NCBI GenBank assembly: GCA_014084085.1
Contig: NPFB01000005.1
Span: 775,204 to 839,203, forward strand
Source of the DNA: Hondaea fermentalgiana
Lineage: Eukaryota; Sar; Bigyra; Thraustochytrida; Thraustochytriidae
Direction: 5' to 3'
Length of the DNA: 64,000 bases
In this document: positions 48,181 through 58,911 of the stretch, piece by piece
Numbering within the stretch: the stretch's first letter is position 1
How the letters are laid out: every line of letters begins with the position of its first letter
Made by a program: the position numbers and the translations under genes
The notes under the pieces: model-generated
The model's database searches: none
Told to the model about the DNA's origin: nothing
Seen by the model: only the letters and a program-made list of their open reading frames with translations

Positions 48181-48670
48181 GGTACCACGTCGCTCTCACG
48201 GACCTTGCCCGCCCCGCCCGCAATCTCACGTTCAAACTTTGATGACCCAGTTGGGTTTTGCTATAAAAACAAAAAAAATTCTTTTCGTCTCTCACTCTCC
48301 GCCTATTCTGGAGCGGAACCCGTTTGACATGGGTGACCGAAGCCTGACGTGTTGTACATACAAATAGAGGCTTTCGTATCGTTTGCAGGATGACACACGA
48401 ATCAAGTGAGATGACTTGTTTTCCTTACACTGTTTCTTCAAAAAATGAATAAACGAATGAAAACGCGAGCATATTCCATCGCAGTGATCATTCAATCAGT
48501 TCATCCTTTCGTCATCGTGTTGCTGATTCCTTCTACGTTTGCCTAAATACATACGTCAAGATTCAAGACTGACAGCGACAGGAAGTTGTCATTGTTCAAG
48601 AACGAAGACTGTCACATCAAACTGTGATTCACTAAATTCTGTCTGAGATAATGAGAAAGTGGACGACTGC
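48181..48670. other. Intergenic region, HUS1 promoter / SPT6 3' end
   Basis: A 490-bp stretch between two minus-strand genes. It should contain the HUS1 promoter and the SPT6 3' UTR. It is AT-richer near 48250-48560. No other feature was recognised. Confidence 0.5.
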
Positions 48671-51600
48671 TCATCGACCATAGGAATAGCTTCCGCCTCC
48701 GCTTCCGCCGCCGCCACCACCACCGTAGCTGTAGCTGCCACTTCCGCCACCGTAGCCGCCGCCGCCGCCGCCGCCATAGCCACCACTGCCGCCGCCACCA
48801 TAGCTGCCGCCGTAGCTACCACTGCCGCCGCCGCCATAGCTGCCGCCGTAGCTGCCGCCGTAGCTGCCACCGTAGCTGCCACCGCCGCCGCCACCACCGC
48901 CATAGCCGCCATAGCTGCTGCCGCCATAGCGTCCACTCGATTGGCGGCTGCGCGAACCACGGAGAAGATCCTTCCAGTTCGTCTTAAAATATTGGACGAG
49001 GTCCTCGAGGTTGTTGAAATCTCGCTGGTCGTGCAACTTATAGCCATCAGGCGTGAGGCTGATCTTGAGCTTACTCACGGTGCTCGTACCTGGCATAAAG
49101 TGCAGCGTAAAGTAGCCAGGCTGGTTTTCCATCGGGTTGATTTTGTACGGGATTCGCCTTGGCTGCTTTGCCTTGGCTGCGCGGAGCTCATGATCGGTTT
49201 CCTCATTGTTTTTGCTCACAAAGTATCTGAACTTGTAAAGATCAGCAAGGAACTCTGCCATGGGCGTAAAGTACCGTGCGAGCATCTCATCCAAGTCTTC
49301 ATACCGCAATTGCTGGCCGCTGCGCATGATCGTGAGCGGCGGCACCAGCTTGGGGTCCTTTTCTGACTTCTTCGGGTCCTCCTGCACGTCCGTGTGCTGG
49401 AACATGGGCTCCGGAACATCTGCAATCTTCCAAGTCACCGTCAGATGTTTCAATCCGTGACTGCTCGGGCGAATAATGTAGTCGCCGACAGGCTTGTCGC
49501 GCAAGCTCTCTTCAGCCTCCCCGCGCGTGATGTTCTCAAATGAAGGGTGCGTAATGAGTCGCTTAAGTGCACCATCCGCGGTGCGATTCTTGTTGCGCTT
49601 AGCACGAGATCGGTCCTCAAGCGTCTGAGGACGCATCCAGAATGGATCATCGAATTTGATGTACGGCGGCCGGTTCAGAACATCAGGCTTTGCGGTCAAC
49701 TTGAGCGAAAATCGGTCCTTCTGCACTTCGAGAACGCGCGCAAGTAGCTCAGAGCCCACGCCAAGCTGGAGCGTGTTCGCCATCCACTCTTTGAGTGGCC
49801 GCAACGGGTCTGCGTCCTGGCTCGGGGGCGCCGCCGGGTTCATCGGGTCCATCCCAGCGTTGGAATGGAAGCCAGAGTCAACAGACGGTGGTCGCTGGTT
49901 CGAAAGTTCATTTACGTGGATCGAGCCCCGGAGACCGTTGGCAAGCTGCACGTCGATGAATCGACTTTTAATACCCGTGATCCGCACCGTCACGTCGCAC
50001 TCGCGGAACAAGGTGCGGTCATTCTCGCCCGTCAGCGCATCAAACAGCTCCGCTTGCGGAAGCTGCCGGCGCGGCGCCAAGCACATGACAAACGGAAGCT
50101 GGAGTTCGCGCAAAAAGGTGCGAATCTTAGAGGGCAGATGCGCTGGGTTCTCCACCATGTTCGAGAGGGCCTTCGCGATCTCGTCGACGTTCGCGTCACA
50201 GATATCGTCACCCGGGACAAGCTGCAAGCTGTGAAGTGCTTCATCTTCGCGTACGACAGGAAAGAGACTCCGGGGCGCGTCGTACTTGTACGAGAGCGCG
50301 GTAGCCTCGTCCGGGTACGCAAACCACGCTTTGGCGCCGTACTTGGCAAGCCACATGGGGTCTTCGGACAGCTGCGCGTCGACGCGCCGACGCGACTTTT
50401 GCATCACTCTACGCGCGAGGTCAATCACATTACTATCAAGCTTGCCCTCATGGTCCGGCTCCGGCATTTGTCTATCGACTCCCTTGCGCACGGCCCACAG
50501 CAAGGCGCCCTCAAGCAAACGATCCTTGGGGTGGATCCGTGTCGCGTCAAATGGGTTCGACTCGATTGTGTTGTAGCCCTCGTCTTCGTCCATGTAAGCC
50601 CGATTCCCGTCCGCGCTCACATGCGTGTTAAAGTCGATACGCAAAAATCCCGCTGCGTTGAGGTAGACGATAAGACGCCGCGACTGTAGCCCTGCGCCGT
50701 CCCCGTTGTACATTGCACCGCGCGCTGCGTCATCATCATTGTTGTCCTCCTCCATTGCCGCGTCCACGTCCTTGAGCGCAGCGCCCGCGGGAACGCTGTA
50801 CTTGCGCAGCCAGCTCGCAATGCTATCGCGCGAGGCAACGATGCGCGAGGAGCGCTCGAGCGACTCTACCAAAGCCTTGGCCTTGCGGAATCCCAGACCC
50901 GGAACGAAAGGCAAGATCGTGCGGGCATGTGTGTAACGAACAATGTGGTTTACGTCCACACCGGTCAAGGAGACGGCATTAACCAGGACGCGCTCCAGCT
51001 GGCGCAGGTACGGCATCGCCGCCACTTTACCCTGCATAGGGTGCAGGTCAATGGCGAAGATCTCGCTTCGCTCGTACTGAGTCACATCCTCTCGGGTTAC
51101 GTCCGTCCACAATGCGCAGACCTCTTGCAGCGGGTTGAGCATGAAGCGCGCCATGGCAGTGGCGCGGCGCAAATTCATGTCTGCCTCCGGGTCCTCCTTG
51201 GTGCGCCGCGAACTCGCCGCTGCCGCGCAAGCGATTGAATCATCGATGATCAAGGGAATGAAAAGCCCGTCCGGGTTCTCCTCCGCGACGTCTCGTTCTG
51301 TGGCGTTGCGCACATCCGTTTCCAAGAGCTCCGCAAGATCGTGTGCAGGCCGTGCCCGCTGCGCACGATCTTGCGCCTCGCGTTCAAGACCAATCGTCAT
51401 GCCGCGCATGCGCATGCCGGCGCTCGCATTCAAAAGAATATAATGTGGCTTGTGCTGCTCGCGCAAAGCCGTGAGACCTGCCTCCACCTCCTTTCGCTTG
51501 ACAATCGAAGGAAGCTTCGTGAATTCTTGCACAGTGCCTTGAGCGTCGACGACCACCGCGTAGTTTGTCACCTTGTTCTCGTCGGTCAGATACACGGCCA

Positions 51601-54600
51601 TGATCTTGACAGCGTCGGGACCAACGTAGCGGTCTTTCGGGATCGCCACCTGACTGTGGTCGATGGGAAAACTCAGCGGAGCGGTCGTGACTTCCCGCCA
51701 GAGACGCGCCGCACTCTTGCGAACGATGAGGTCGCGCGCGCGATCTGCCAATTCCGAGAACATCGCCTTTTCGACAAATTTAAGCATGTGCTTGGTGACT
51801 GCACGCAATAGCACGTCGAAGCGGATGCGGTCCCACGGACGAAAGACATCCTTTTGCGGAAGTTCGATGGTCTGGTGCTCGTCCGCGCTGCGCGGGACTT
51901 CACCGAGGCGCATTCCCGTTGTCACACACTGCACTCCCTCCGCCGTCAAGAGGTACTTGCTGAACTCGAGAAGGATAATCTGCGTGAGTTCTGCGCGGTT
52001 CACGCTCTTGGTCAAAAGATTCTCTGCCTCGGCGCTCAGGATCAAGAGAACTTGTGTTTCGTGTTCGGGAACGCGACCGTTGTTGGTGTTACGCGTCGCA
52101 ACTGCTGGCGCCTGCGCATACGGGTCGCTGATGCTCATGGCGTCGGCATTTTCCGCGGCTGGCTGACCGGCAACAGCTGCAGCCTCTGCAGCGGCCAAGA
52201 TCTTTTCGTGGCCTAGGAACTCACTGAACGGCTTGTAGCACAGCGACGCGACTTCATAGTACTCGCTAAGCGGGTTGGAGGCAATTTGGGCACGCCCGCG
52301 CACCGTGAGACGCGTTCGCACCTTGCCATGCTGTCTGTACAGCTTTCGCAAGAATGCCAAAACGCGGGGCTCCGATGAGATTTCGTATGCGAGTGACTGA
52401 ATGGCAGCCGCCTCGACGGCCTCTTCGTTGCGAAGCTCCGCTCCAATAGCAACGTGCGCCAAGAGATTGGGAGCTTCCATCTCGTCTTGCGGCTCGCGAG
52501 GCTTCCACAACACGCGGCCCTCTTCGACGCAGGCGCCAAAGCGGGCCGCAGACCCAATCATGTTGCAAAAACGCATAAGCCCCCAGGCCTCGAGGCGCCC
52601 GTGCTGTCCGGTGCTATTGCCGGTCTTGCGCTTAAGAAGGGTTGTCTGCTGCTTGCGTCGCTCCGCACGCTTTTTGCGTTTCTCCTTGAGCATTTTGGCG
52701 CGCTCGCGTTGGGCCTGCAGCTCATCGCGCATCATCCTATCGTGCTCATTGTCCGAGACTGCATCGAGGTCGTCCGGTTTGCCACCAAAGTCTTCCTCAT
52801 CGGAGTCGCTCAAGTCCGAGTCATCGCTGAGGTCGCTGAGGTCATCTTGACCTCCGCCGCTCTTGGAGGGCACGATTGCTGCGCTTCGGGGTGCTTCTCC
52901 CTTGTTGCCGCTCTCCCCCCCCGCGTTTGAGTCCGCACTGCCGGCGCCGTTCGTGGCGTCATCTTCTTTTGTCTCGGTCGTCGTTCCGGCGGCGGCGGCG
53001 GCGGCAGCGGCGCCACCTTCTTGGGTTTGCTGCTGCGTCGAAGCACCGGCACCAGCCTCGGCAGCTGGCGCGTTTTCGCCTGCTGCTGCCTCCTGCCCAG
53101 GGGGCACGTAGTTCTCGTCGTCGCTCTCACCACCCTGAAAGAGGGCATCGATCTCCTCACTTTGTCCGTCGCCGGGCTTTTTCGAGTCTGACGATGTGAC
53201 GGCGCGGCTCGCCTTGGCCTTTTCCTTCTTTTGGCGCAAAAGCTCGCGGTGGCGCTTACGGCGCGCTCGACGCGCAGCGTGTGCCTGGGCCTCCGTGAGA
53301 CCATCGCCAAACATAAAGGTCACGTACGTGTGAATCTCCTTGAGACGCTGGATGCTCAAGTCCTGCCCGCGAAGGCGCTTGATGCGCTCAATTAGGGCAT
53401 CCCGATAAAAAGTGACATTGTCGCTCACGCCGGCAGCGGCGCCTGAGGCATCGACAGCGACCGACTCTTCGTCCTCAATGTTGACCGGCACAACGCGACG
53501 GACAAGCTTACACAGCAAGTCCCGCCAGTCCAGTGTTCGCGCATACTTTATGCCCAGATCGAAAATATTCCAGAGATCGTCGAGCGTAAGAGGCGTGATG
53601 TCCGGCGCGCAATACATGTACACGTAGGGGACCTCCATGGACTCCCGCTGCATGTGTTCAAGCGCCTTGCGAATCGGTTCGCGCAGATCGGAGAGTGGTT
53701 TAGGAAGGCCAATACCGAACCGGTCCGTGTAAAGCTTGTCGAGGTGCGTGTACACCCACTCAGCCTGCGCGACACGCTGCTGTGCCTCGCTGTTACTTCC
53801 AGCAGCCTCGACAGTAGCGCCGAGCGTCGCGGACCCAAGCATCATCTCGTCATCACCGTAGCCCGTTTCCTTCGACTCCGTGGTCGCACCGCCCAACTGA
53901 GACAGCTCCTCGGGGCTCCGCATAAAGTACTCGCCGCCAAAGCGAGGCGACCGCTTTAGATTGCCCGTGCGCTCGAGCAGCTGAATGCGCTCAGGGAGGT
54001 CAGTCTTGCGGATCAGCTCGTCTTCCTCGAGCATGTAGTTCTCGGCACGCGTTGCAAAGTCGAACATCTCTTCCATTTGGCGCTTGCGCTGTTTGAGCAT
54101 CTGACGCTTGCGAGCCTCCTCGACATCACCGTACTCGAGCTCACGGTCGGCCTCGGGATCAAGTTCGAATTCCTCTTTCGAGAAGCCAAAGAGGTCGTTA
54201 AAGGTCTCGTCTTGCTCGCGCAGTTTTTCTTCCTCCTTGGAGAGGTTGCCTTTCGGCTTTTTCGCTCGCCTGCGCACTTCGCCCTCGACAAAGTCGTCCT
54301 CCACAATAAAGTCGGCGTCTTCATCGAACTCGTCCTCACCGTCGAGCGGCTCCTCATCGGGAATGCGTTCCCCGCGAAAGAGACGGTCCTCCTGCTCGGC
54401 GCCAAACACCTGCATCCCGCTTTGTTTTTGATTTTCGCGCACAAGATCGAGATCATCCTGGGAGATCTTGGGACGCTTGCGACCTTTACGAAGCCTCTTT
54501 TTCGTTCGCTTGCGCTTGTTGCTTTCGCTGTCCGAGTCTGAATCGCTGTCCGAGCCTTCTTCTTCGTCTTCTTCTCCGTCGCCGACAACAAAGTCGTCAA

Positions 54601-54991
54601 AGACGTACTCATTTTCAGCTTTTTCGTCGCCGTCTTCTTCGTCATCGTTCTTGTCCTGGTCACTTTCCTCTGCCTCGTCGTCGAGAAAGTTAGCGCCAGT
54701 GGGACCAGACGAAGAGGCGCCCTTCTTTTTCTTTTTCTTCAGCTTATTGTTCTTGGGCGCCGATTTGTCCTCATCATTGCCGCCACCATCATCATCATCA
54801 TCGTCGTCGTCGTCGTTATCGTCGCTGTTGGCCTTTTTCTCGTCGGCAACAGGGTCCTTTTTCTTTTGCTCTGTCTTTTTCTCTTCGTCTGAGGACTCGG
54901 AGATGTCGCTTCCGGAATCGGAGCCCGAGTCAGAGTCCGAGTCGAGGACCTTGGACTTGGCGCCCACGCCATTGGCTGAGGGGTCCGCCAT
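48671..54991 (-). CDS. SPT6: Transcription elongation factor SPT6
   Basis: A 2106-residue intronless ORF from ATG 54991. In order: a long Asp/Glu/Ser/Lys-rich N-terminus (to about 210) with basic patches; the Tex-like core with an HtH region; a YqgF-like RNase-H-fold segment (about 1130, VYLTDENKVTNYAVVVD); a helix-hairpin-helix (FVPGLGFRKAKALVE, about 1362); an S1-like domain (about 1660-1700); and a tandem SH2 module (about 1813-2015, with GDYIIRPSSHG-KHLTVTWK). SPT6 is a histone chaperone that travels with RNA polymerase II, and its tandem SH2 binds the phosphorylated polymerase linker. Unlike known animal or yeast forms, the last ~80 residues are a Gly/Tyr/Ser repeat tail. Confidence 0.96.
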   Translation of the reverse strand: MADPSANGVGAKSKVLDSDSDSGSDSGSDISESSDEEKKTEQKKKDPVADEKKANSDDNDDDDDDDDDGGGNDEDKSAPKNNKLKKKKKKGASSSGPTGANFLDDEAEESDQDKNDDEEDGDEKAENEYVFDDFVVGDGEEDEEEGSDSDSDSDSESNKRKRTKKRLRKGRKRPKISQDDLDLVRENQKQSGMQVFGAEQEDRLFRGERIPDEEPLDGEDEFDEDADFIVEDDFVEGEVRRRAKKPKGNLSKEEEKLREQDETFNDLFGFSKEEFELDPEADRELEYGDVEEARKRQMLKQRKRQMEEMFDFATRAENYMLEEDELIRKTDLPERIQLLERTGNLKRSPRFGGEYFMRSPEELSQLGGATTESKETGYGDDEMMLGSATLGATVEAAGSNSEAQQRVAQAEWVYTHLDKLYTDRFGIGLPKPLSDLREPIRKALEHMQRESMEVPYVYMYCAPDITPLTLDDLWNIFDLGIKYARTLDWRDLLCKLVRRVVPVNIEDEESVAVDASGAAAGVSDNVTFYRDALIERIKRLRGQDLSIQRLKEIHTYVTFMFGDGLTEAQAHAARRARRKRHRELLRQKKEKAKASRAVTSSDSKKPGDGQSEEIDALFQGGESDDENYVPPGQEAAAGENAPAAEAGAGASTQQQTQEGGAAAAAAAAGTTTETKEDDATNGAGSADSNAGGESGNKGEAPRSAAIVPSKSGGGQDDLSDLSDDSDLSDSDEEDFGGKPDDLDAVSDNEHDRMMRDELQAQRERAKMLKEKRKKRAERRKQQTTLLKRKTGNSTGQHGRLEAWGLMRFCNMIGSAARFGACVEEGRVLWKPREPQDEMEAPNLLAHVAIGAELRNEEAVEAAAIQSLAYEISSEPRVLAFLRKLYRQHGKVRTRLTVRGRAQIASNPLSEYYEVASLCYKPFSEFLGHEKILAAAEAAAVAGQPAAENADAMSISDPYAQAPAVATRNTNNGRVPEHETQVLLILSAEAENLLTKSVNRAELTQIILLEFSKYLLTAEGVQCVTTGMRLGEVPRSADEHQTIELPQKDVFRPWDRIRFDVLLRAVTKHMLKFVEKAMFSELADRARDLIVRKSAARLWREVTTAPLSFPIDHSQVAIPKDRYVGPDAVKIMAVYLTDENKVTNYAVVVDAQGTVQEFTKLPSIVKRKEVEAGLTALREQHKPHYILLNASAGMRMRGMTIGLEREAQDRAQRARPAHDLAELLETDVRNATERDVAEENPDGLFIPLIIDDSIACAAAASSRRTKEDPEADMNLRRATAMARFMLNPLQEVCALWTDVTREDVTQYERSEIFAIDLHPMQGKVAAMPYLRQLERVLVNAVSLTGVDVNHIVRYTHARTILPFVPGLGFRKAKALVESLERSSRIVASRDSIASWLRKYSVPAGAALKDVDAAMEEDNNDDDAARGAMYNGDGAGLQSRRLIVYLNAAGFLRIDFNTHVSADGNRAYMDEDEGYNTIESNPFDATRIHPKDRLLEGALLWAVRKGVDRQMPEPDHEGKLDSNVIDLARRVMQKSRRRVDAQLSEDPMWLAKYGAKAWFAYPDEATALSYKYDAPRSLFPVVREDEALHSLQLVPGDDICDANVDEIAKALSNMVENPAHLPSKIRTFLRELQLPFVMCLAPRRQLPQAELFDALTGENDRTLFRECDVTVRITGIKSRFIDVQLANGLRGSIHVNELSNQRPPSVDSGFHSNAGMDPMNPAAPPSQDADPLRPLKEWMANTLQLGVGSELLARVLEVQKDRFSLKLTAKPDVLNRPPYIKFDDPFWMRPQTLEDRSRAKRNKNRTADGALKRLITHPSFENITRGEAEESLRDKPVGDYIIRPSSHGLKHLTVTWKIADVPEPMFQHTDVQEDPKKSEKDPKLVPPLTIMRSGQQLRYEDLDEMLARYFTPMAEFLADLYKFRYFVSKNNEETDHELRAAKAKQPRRIPYKINPMENQPGYFTLHFMPGTSTVSKLKISLTPDGYKLHDQRDFNNLEDLVQYFKTNWKDLLRGSRSRQSSGRYGGSSYGGYGGGGGGGGSYGGSYGGSYGGSYGGGGSGSYGGSYGGGGSGGYGGGGGGGYGGGSGSYSYGGGGGGGSGGGSYSYGR
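48675..48935 (-). repeat. Gly-Tyr-Ser coding repeat, SPT6 C-terminus
   Basis: Near-perfect 12-bp units (TAC/TAT GGC GGC AGC) encode YGGS repeats, producing a FUS-like low-complexity tail. Confidence 0.9.
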
Positions 54992-55442
54992 TCTGCAAAA
55001 ATAAAGAGTATCTGTGCCTCCTCAGTTGACTGACCTCTGCGACGTTGTTGGTGACCGCCTTTAGCCCGAGCTCGACACCTGCGTAAGACTACCTCTCAAG
55101 GTCCAAGGTGTCCTTGGTCTTCTCGAGAGACGCGCAAGAAGACTTCCTCCCTGTTCCGGCCGGCCTCGCCGCCGTTCTGGCGCGCCACCGAGGTGGGCCA
55201 CCTCGCCCGCTAGCTGGCTAGCGTTCGGTTGGTGTCAATTGATTCTCGCAACGAGCACCTCGCGCCTGACGCCTTCGCGAGCGAAGACCGCGGCAGTCGC
55301 AGCCGTCTCCGCCTCGCGCAGAGCCGCGCCGCGCAGCGCAGCGCCCTGCCGTTCGTTCTCCGCCGTTCGTTCGACGTCCGCGCGCTCGCTGCTGCTGCTG
55401 CGCGAGAGCCTCGCGAGGCCTCGCACCGACACGGCCGCAATT

Positions 55443-55542
55443 NNNNNNNNNNNNNNNNNNNNNNNNNNNNNNNNNNNNNNNNNNNNNNNNNNNNNNNNNN
55501 NNNNNNNNNNNNNNNNNNNNNNNNNNNNNNNNNNNNNNNNNN
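55443..55542. other. Assembly gap (100 N)
   Basis: Exactly 100 N, a placeholder of unknown true length. Confidence 0.99.
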
Positions 55543-55716
55543 CGGGAGTCGTGCAGAGTGCCCCCCGCCGCCGCTGCCTGCGTGCGTGCGAGGCGCACGA
55601 GCGCGCGGTTTGCGCGACTTGGAGCGGGGCGGGGAAAGGGGGTTATAGCGCGGCCGGGAAGTGGAGAATGGGGGCGGCAACGTGGCGGAGCGCCTGCTTG
55701 GCTTGACTGGAGAACC

Positions 55717-55732
55717 AGAGAGAGAGAGAGAG

Positions 55733-55771
<39 letters not shown>
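55717..55771. repeat. (AG)n(AAAG)n purine microsatellite
   Basis: AG units pass into about ten AAAG units. Confidence 0.9.
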
Positions 55772-56137
55772 AAAGCGAAAAGAGAGAAAAGAAGGCGAAG
55801 AAGAGCAGCAGCCTGAGCAAGCAGCCCAGACCAGATCGGCAAGACGCTCGCGCGCAGGGCCGGGCTCGGGGTCGGAGACGTTCGCGGACGGGACCGGAGA
55901 CGCGCCCGGACCGGAGACGCGCCCGGGCCTCGGAGTCGCGGTGACCTGGCACGTCGCGTGGGCGGCTGCAAGTTGCGAGGGACTTGAGAGTCGAGTCAAC
56001 GCGCAGGCGAGCTGACAAGCACGCGCACGCGCGCACACACAATACGCGCGCGCGCGCGCGAGCGAGAGAGAAGGGGCGAGAGCGGAGCGAGAGCACTCTC
56101 GCGCGCGGCGAACGTGTCGCGCGAGGCCGCTCTTAAG

Positions 56138-58177
56138 ATGGCGGAGGTCACCAATGTGTGGTACCTTATGCATACGGAGGACGGCAAGCCATACTACTAC
56201 AATCGCGCGCGCAAAGTCACCCAGTGGGAAGAGCCCGAAGGCTACGTTATCGACGCACAGCGTGTCGAGGACCAGGACCAGGACCAAGGCGCAGAAGTCG
56301 GCGCCGAGGAGGCTGCCGAGTCCAATGAAGATGGCATGGACCCAAGTCGCAAGCGTGATTCCTTTGTGCAGCGTCTTCGCAACGCTGGATCGCGAATCCA
56401 ACGCTCAAACCAAATGAAACGCGGAGGCGCTGCTGCAGAAGCATCGCCGGGCAAAAGTGGGGCAGCGTCCGTAGTCTCGAGTACTTCGGCATCTGCAAAA
56501 CAATCTCCCTCTGTATCATCCTCTCTACTTGCGGCAGGGAGTCGCTTCGGTGGTGGTGCCGCACGATCCCCCTCGCAGCGTTTCCAAAAGGGCTCAATCT
56601 TGCAGCGCCGGTTGCACGCCAAGCCGCCAGCGGCGCCTTCTGGGAAAAGCTCTAGCTCCAGCAGTTCCTCATCGTCTTCTTCGAGTGGCAGTAGTAGCGA
56701 TCGCGATGATGATGACGACGACGACGTTGACGACGATGACCAAGCCACGCACAGCATTGCGCCCTCAATGAGGACCGATGGTGCTCTCATCATGTCGTCT
56801 CTGCCTGCCCCGCGGAGCAGTCGGGCCTTGTCAACTGCAGTCAGCACAAGTAGAGCGACGAAGAAGAAGTCGCAACGGCGACCGAACATGTGGGAGAAAA
56901 TGAGGACCGTCACCATTGGCAAGGCCACGGACGACGACGATGCCGGCGAATACTACTACGTCAACAAAGAAACGGGCGAGTCGCAGTGGAATCGCCCCGA
57001 TGATTACGAGTCCGACGACGAGGCCATTCGAAATGAGGAGCTTGCAGAAGCCGCCTTTGATACCGAAGCTTCGGTGGAAGATATTCTCATCGAACTCGGC
57101 TTCATTTCCGATAGCGGCGACACGCCGTCAGTCGTACGCGATCGTGAGGAGATGCTCGATACTGGTATCGACGAGGATTATCGATGCGAGGCGAGATTGC
57201 GACAGCTTTTCCTTGCTGTCAAGTACGCCGGTTCCGTGGACGCTTGGGACGAAGCGATTCACAAAGATGACTATCTGGTCGTGCGCGAGATCTATCTCCA
57301 CCTTGGCGATGGTTCCAAGGTCTCCGATTCCGTCCGTTTCCTTACCCTCGTGCTGCTCGAGACGTTTCAAAAGCTCGATGGTCTCCTCATTCGCAACTAC
57401 GTCGACGGCGAGTGGGGGCTCAACCCGGAAGATTTCATGACAAATCTTGCGCTGAGCATTGATGCCTTTGGCGAGGGCAATGCGGAAACCAAGTTTTCGA
57501 TTCTTGCTCTTTGCTACAGCTTTTTGACCGAGGTGCCAAATCTCGACAGTGACTCGTTGCCCTCCGATGCAACGATCAACAGACTTATGGAGTGCATGGA
57601 AGCTCCCGACGAGGATGTCTTTCTCATGGCAACATACGTTCTCGTCGCTTTGAACTCTCATTTCCCTTTTACGGCACATCCAAATCGTACCATGGGTCCC
57701 GAAACGGGAGATGAGGATATGACTGAGACATTGGACGATGAGCCAAATTTGGTGGTCAGCGTGCTCAAGAGCGACTCCCACAAGGCAGAGTTTTTTAGCG
57801 AGGCTATTTTGCACTTGCTAAACTCATCGACCTACCCTTATGAGGACCCGATCCTCTTGGGTCAGTTGCTGTACATGTTTCGCGCCCTATTTTCCACGAG
57901 AGCTACTCGCGACTTTTTCCATCTCAACGATCTCAAGGTCATGATCGATATTGTGCTGCTCCAGATTCGGGATCTTCCTCTTGATGATGAGTTTCGCTCC
58001 GAGTACCTTCGTGTATTGCACCTGACTATCATTAACTCGCCATGGAAGGGATATCGTCGGGCCGAGATCCTCGAGTCGCTCGATGCTGTGCTCGAGGCCG
58101 CGCAAGACGGCATGCTTGAGCTCGCCTGCAAATGCGCGCTGCGGATTCTTCTCGACTGCGTTGTTCAGCTTTCCTGA
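56138..58177 (+). CDS. WW-domain protein with SPIN90/Ldb17-like leucine-rich domain
   Basis: A 679-residue ORF from ATG 56138; the frame is open 8 codons upstream from a GTG. First WW at about residues 7-37 (WYLMHTEDGKPYYYN...WEEPEGY). A Ser-rich linker with a polySer and an Asp run (about 170-210) follows, then a second WW-like module (about 250-288) with a DDDD insertion (...YYYVNKETGESQWNRP). The rest (about 345-679) is helical and contains the hallmark of the SPIN90/Ldb17 leucine-rich domain: STYPYEDPILLGQLLYMFRALFSTRAT then DFFHLNDLKVMIDIVLLQIRDLP. In animals and fungi this domain binds and activates Arp2/3 complex without WASP, making linear actin filaments. The WW domains would recruit proline-rich partners (inference); other members carry SH3 or none. 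Confidence 0.82.
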   Translation: MAEVTNVWYLMHTEDGKPYYYNRARKVTQWEEPEGYVIDAQRVEDQDQDQGAEVGAEEAAESNEDGMDPSRKRDSFVQRLRNAGSRIQRSNQMKRGGAAAEASPGKSGAASVVSSTSASAKQSPSVSSSLLAAGSRFGGGAARSPSQRFQKGSILQRRLHAKPPAAPSGKSSSSSSSSSSSSSGSSSDRDDDDDDDVDDDDQATHSIAPSMRTDGALIMSSLPAPRSSRALSTAVSTSRATKKKSQRRPNMWEKMRTVTIGKATDDDDAGEYYYVNKETGESQWNRPDDYESDDEAIRNEELAEAAFDTEASVEDILIELGFISDSGDTPSVVRDREEMLDTGIDEDYRCEARLRQLFLAVKYAGSVDAWDEAIHKDDYLVVREIYLHLGDGSKVSDSVRFLTLVLLETFQKLDGLLIRNYVDGEWGLNPEDFMTNLALSIDAFGEGNAETKFSILALCYSFLTEVPNLDSDSLPSDATINRLMECMEAPDEDVFLMATYVLVALNSHFPFTAHPNRTMGPETGDEDMTETLDDEPNLVVSVLKSDSHKAEFFSEAILHLLNSSTYPYEDPILLGQLLYMFRALFSTRATRDFFHLNDLKVMIDIVLLQIRDLPLDDEFRSEYLRVLHLTIINSPWKGYRRAEILESLDAVLEAAQDGMLELACKCALRILLDCVVQLS

Positions 58178-58911
58178 TTTGTCTCTGGACTTCGTGTTGC
58201 TGGTGCTGGTGCTGCTGTCTTCCTCTTCTTCAAAAAAACATATGTTGTTCTCTTTGTTCTTGCAAGGCATTATTTGGCGTCCCTGGGCCGAGCGGGACCT
58301 TGAGCGGGACCTTGAGCGGGCGGGCAGGCGGGATCACGACGGACCGAGAAAGAGAGATGTTCTGGTGGCGACCTTTCGAAGGCCTGGCCTGAAACATACA
58401 ATGTGAGCTTTGTGAGGGTGTGCACAGGATTGCGAGCGGCTCGACCGACCGCTCGATGCGATCTACTCGGGCTCATCTTTCGCGTACCTCTCGCACCACC
58501 CACCCGGTGGCCGGATCACCATTGCCAGGTGCGGGTCATCTTGCTCATAACAAGGATGGTCGGTGTGACTAACATCATAACACTCGATAACACGTGAAAT
58601 GAGGGAGGCAGGCTTCCGTCCAAATCGATGACTGCCACAAGGCGGCGGACGTGCGCTCGACGTACGGATCGCCGCGGCGCCTGTAGGGCGGCGCGCGCTG
58701 CAGCGGCTCGGCGCGAAAGAAACTCCTGCCAACGCCAAGGCCGAAGACGGTAGCCCTACAAAGGCAGACACTCGTTCCTTCGAGCGCAGAGCTGCGGTTA
58801 GAGTAAAGGGGCTGCGGCGATCACGACCAAGTACGGACCTGCGCGGCGCGACGTCTTAGAGACGCACGCACGGAACAGGAAAGCGATTGATTGCAAAGGT
58901 GCGGCCCAAGA
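58178..58911. other. Intergenic region between WW-SPIN90 and hydrolase genes
   Basis: About 730 bp holding a 12-bp direct repeat (GAGCGGGACCTT, 58290-58313 and a partial copy). It should hold the upstream 3' UTR and the hydrolase promoter. No ORF of note. Confidence 0.5.
58290..58321. repeat. 12-bp direct repeat, 2.5 copies
   Basis: GAGCGGGACCTT twice, then GAGCGGGC, in the 3' region of the WW gene. Confidence 0.8.

Larger units (their letters stand above)
54992..56137. promoter_or_regulatory. Divergent region, SPT6 / WW-SPIN90 gene, with assembly gap
   Basis: About 1.15 kb with an internal 100-N gap, a purine AG/AAAG tract and a CG run just before the WW gene. Both promoters are inferred here; ORFs spanning the gap are not genes. 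Confidence 0.5.

Noticed and set aside
55210..55971. ORFs across the second N gap
   Set aside because: They contain X residues from the gap and translate AG/AAAG microsatellites. No domain is present.
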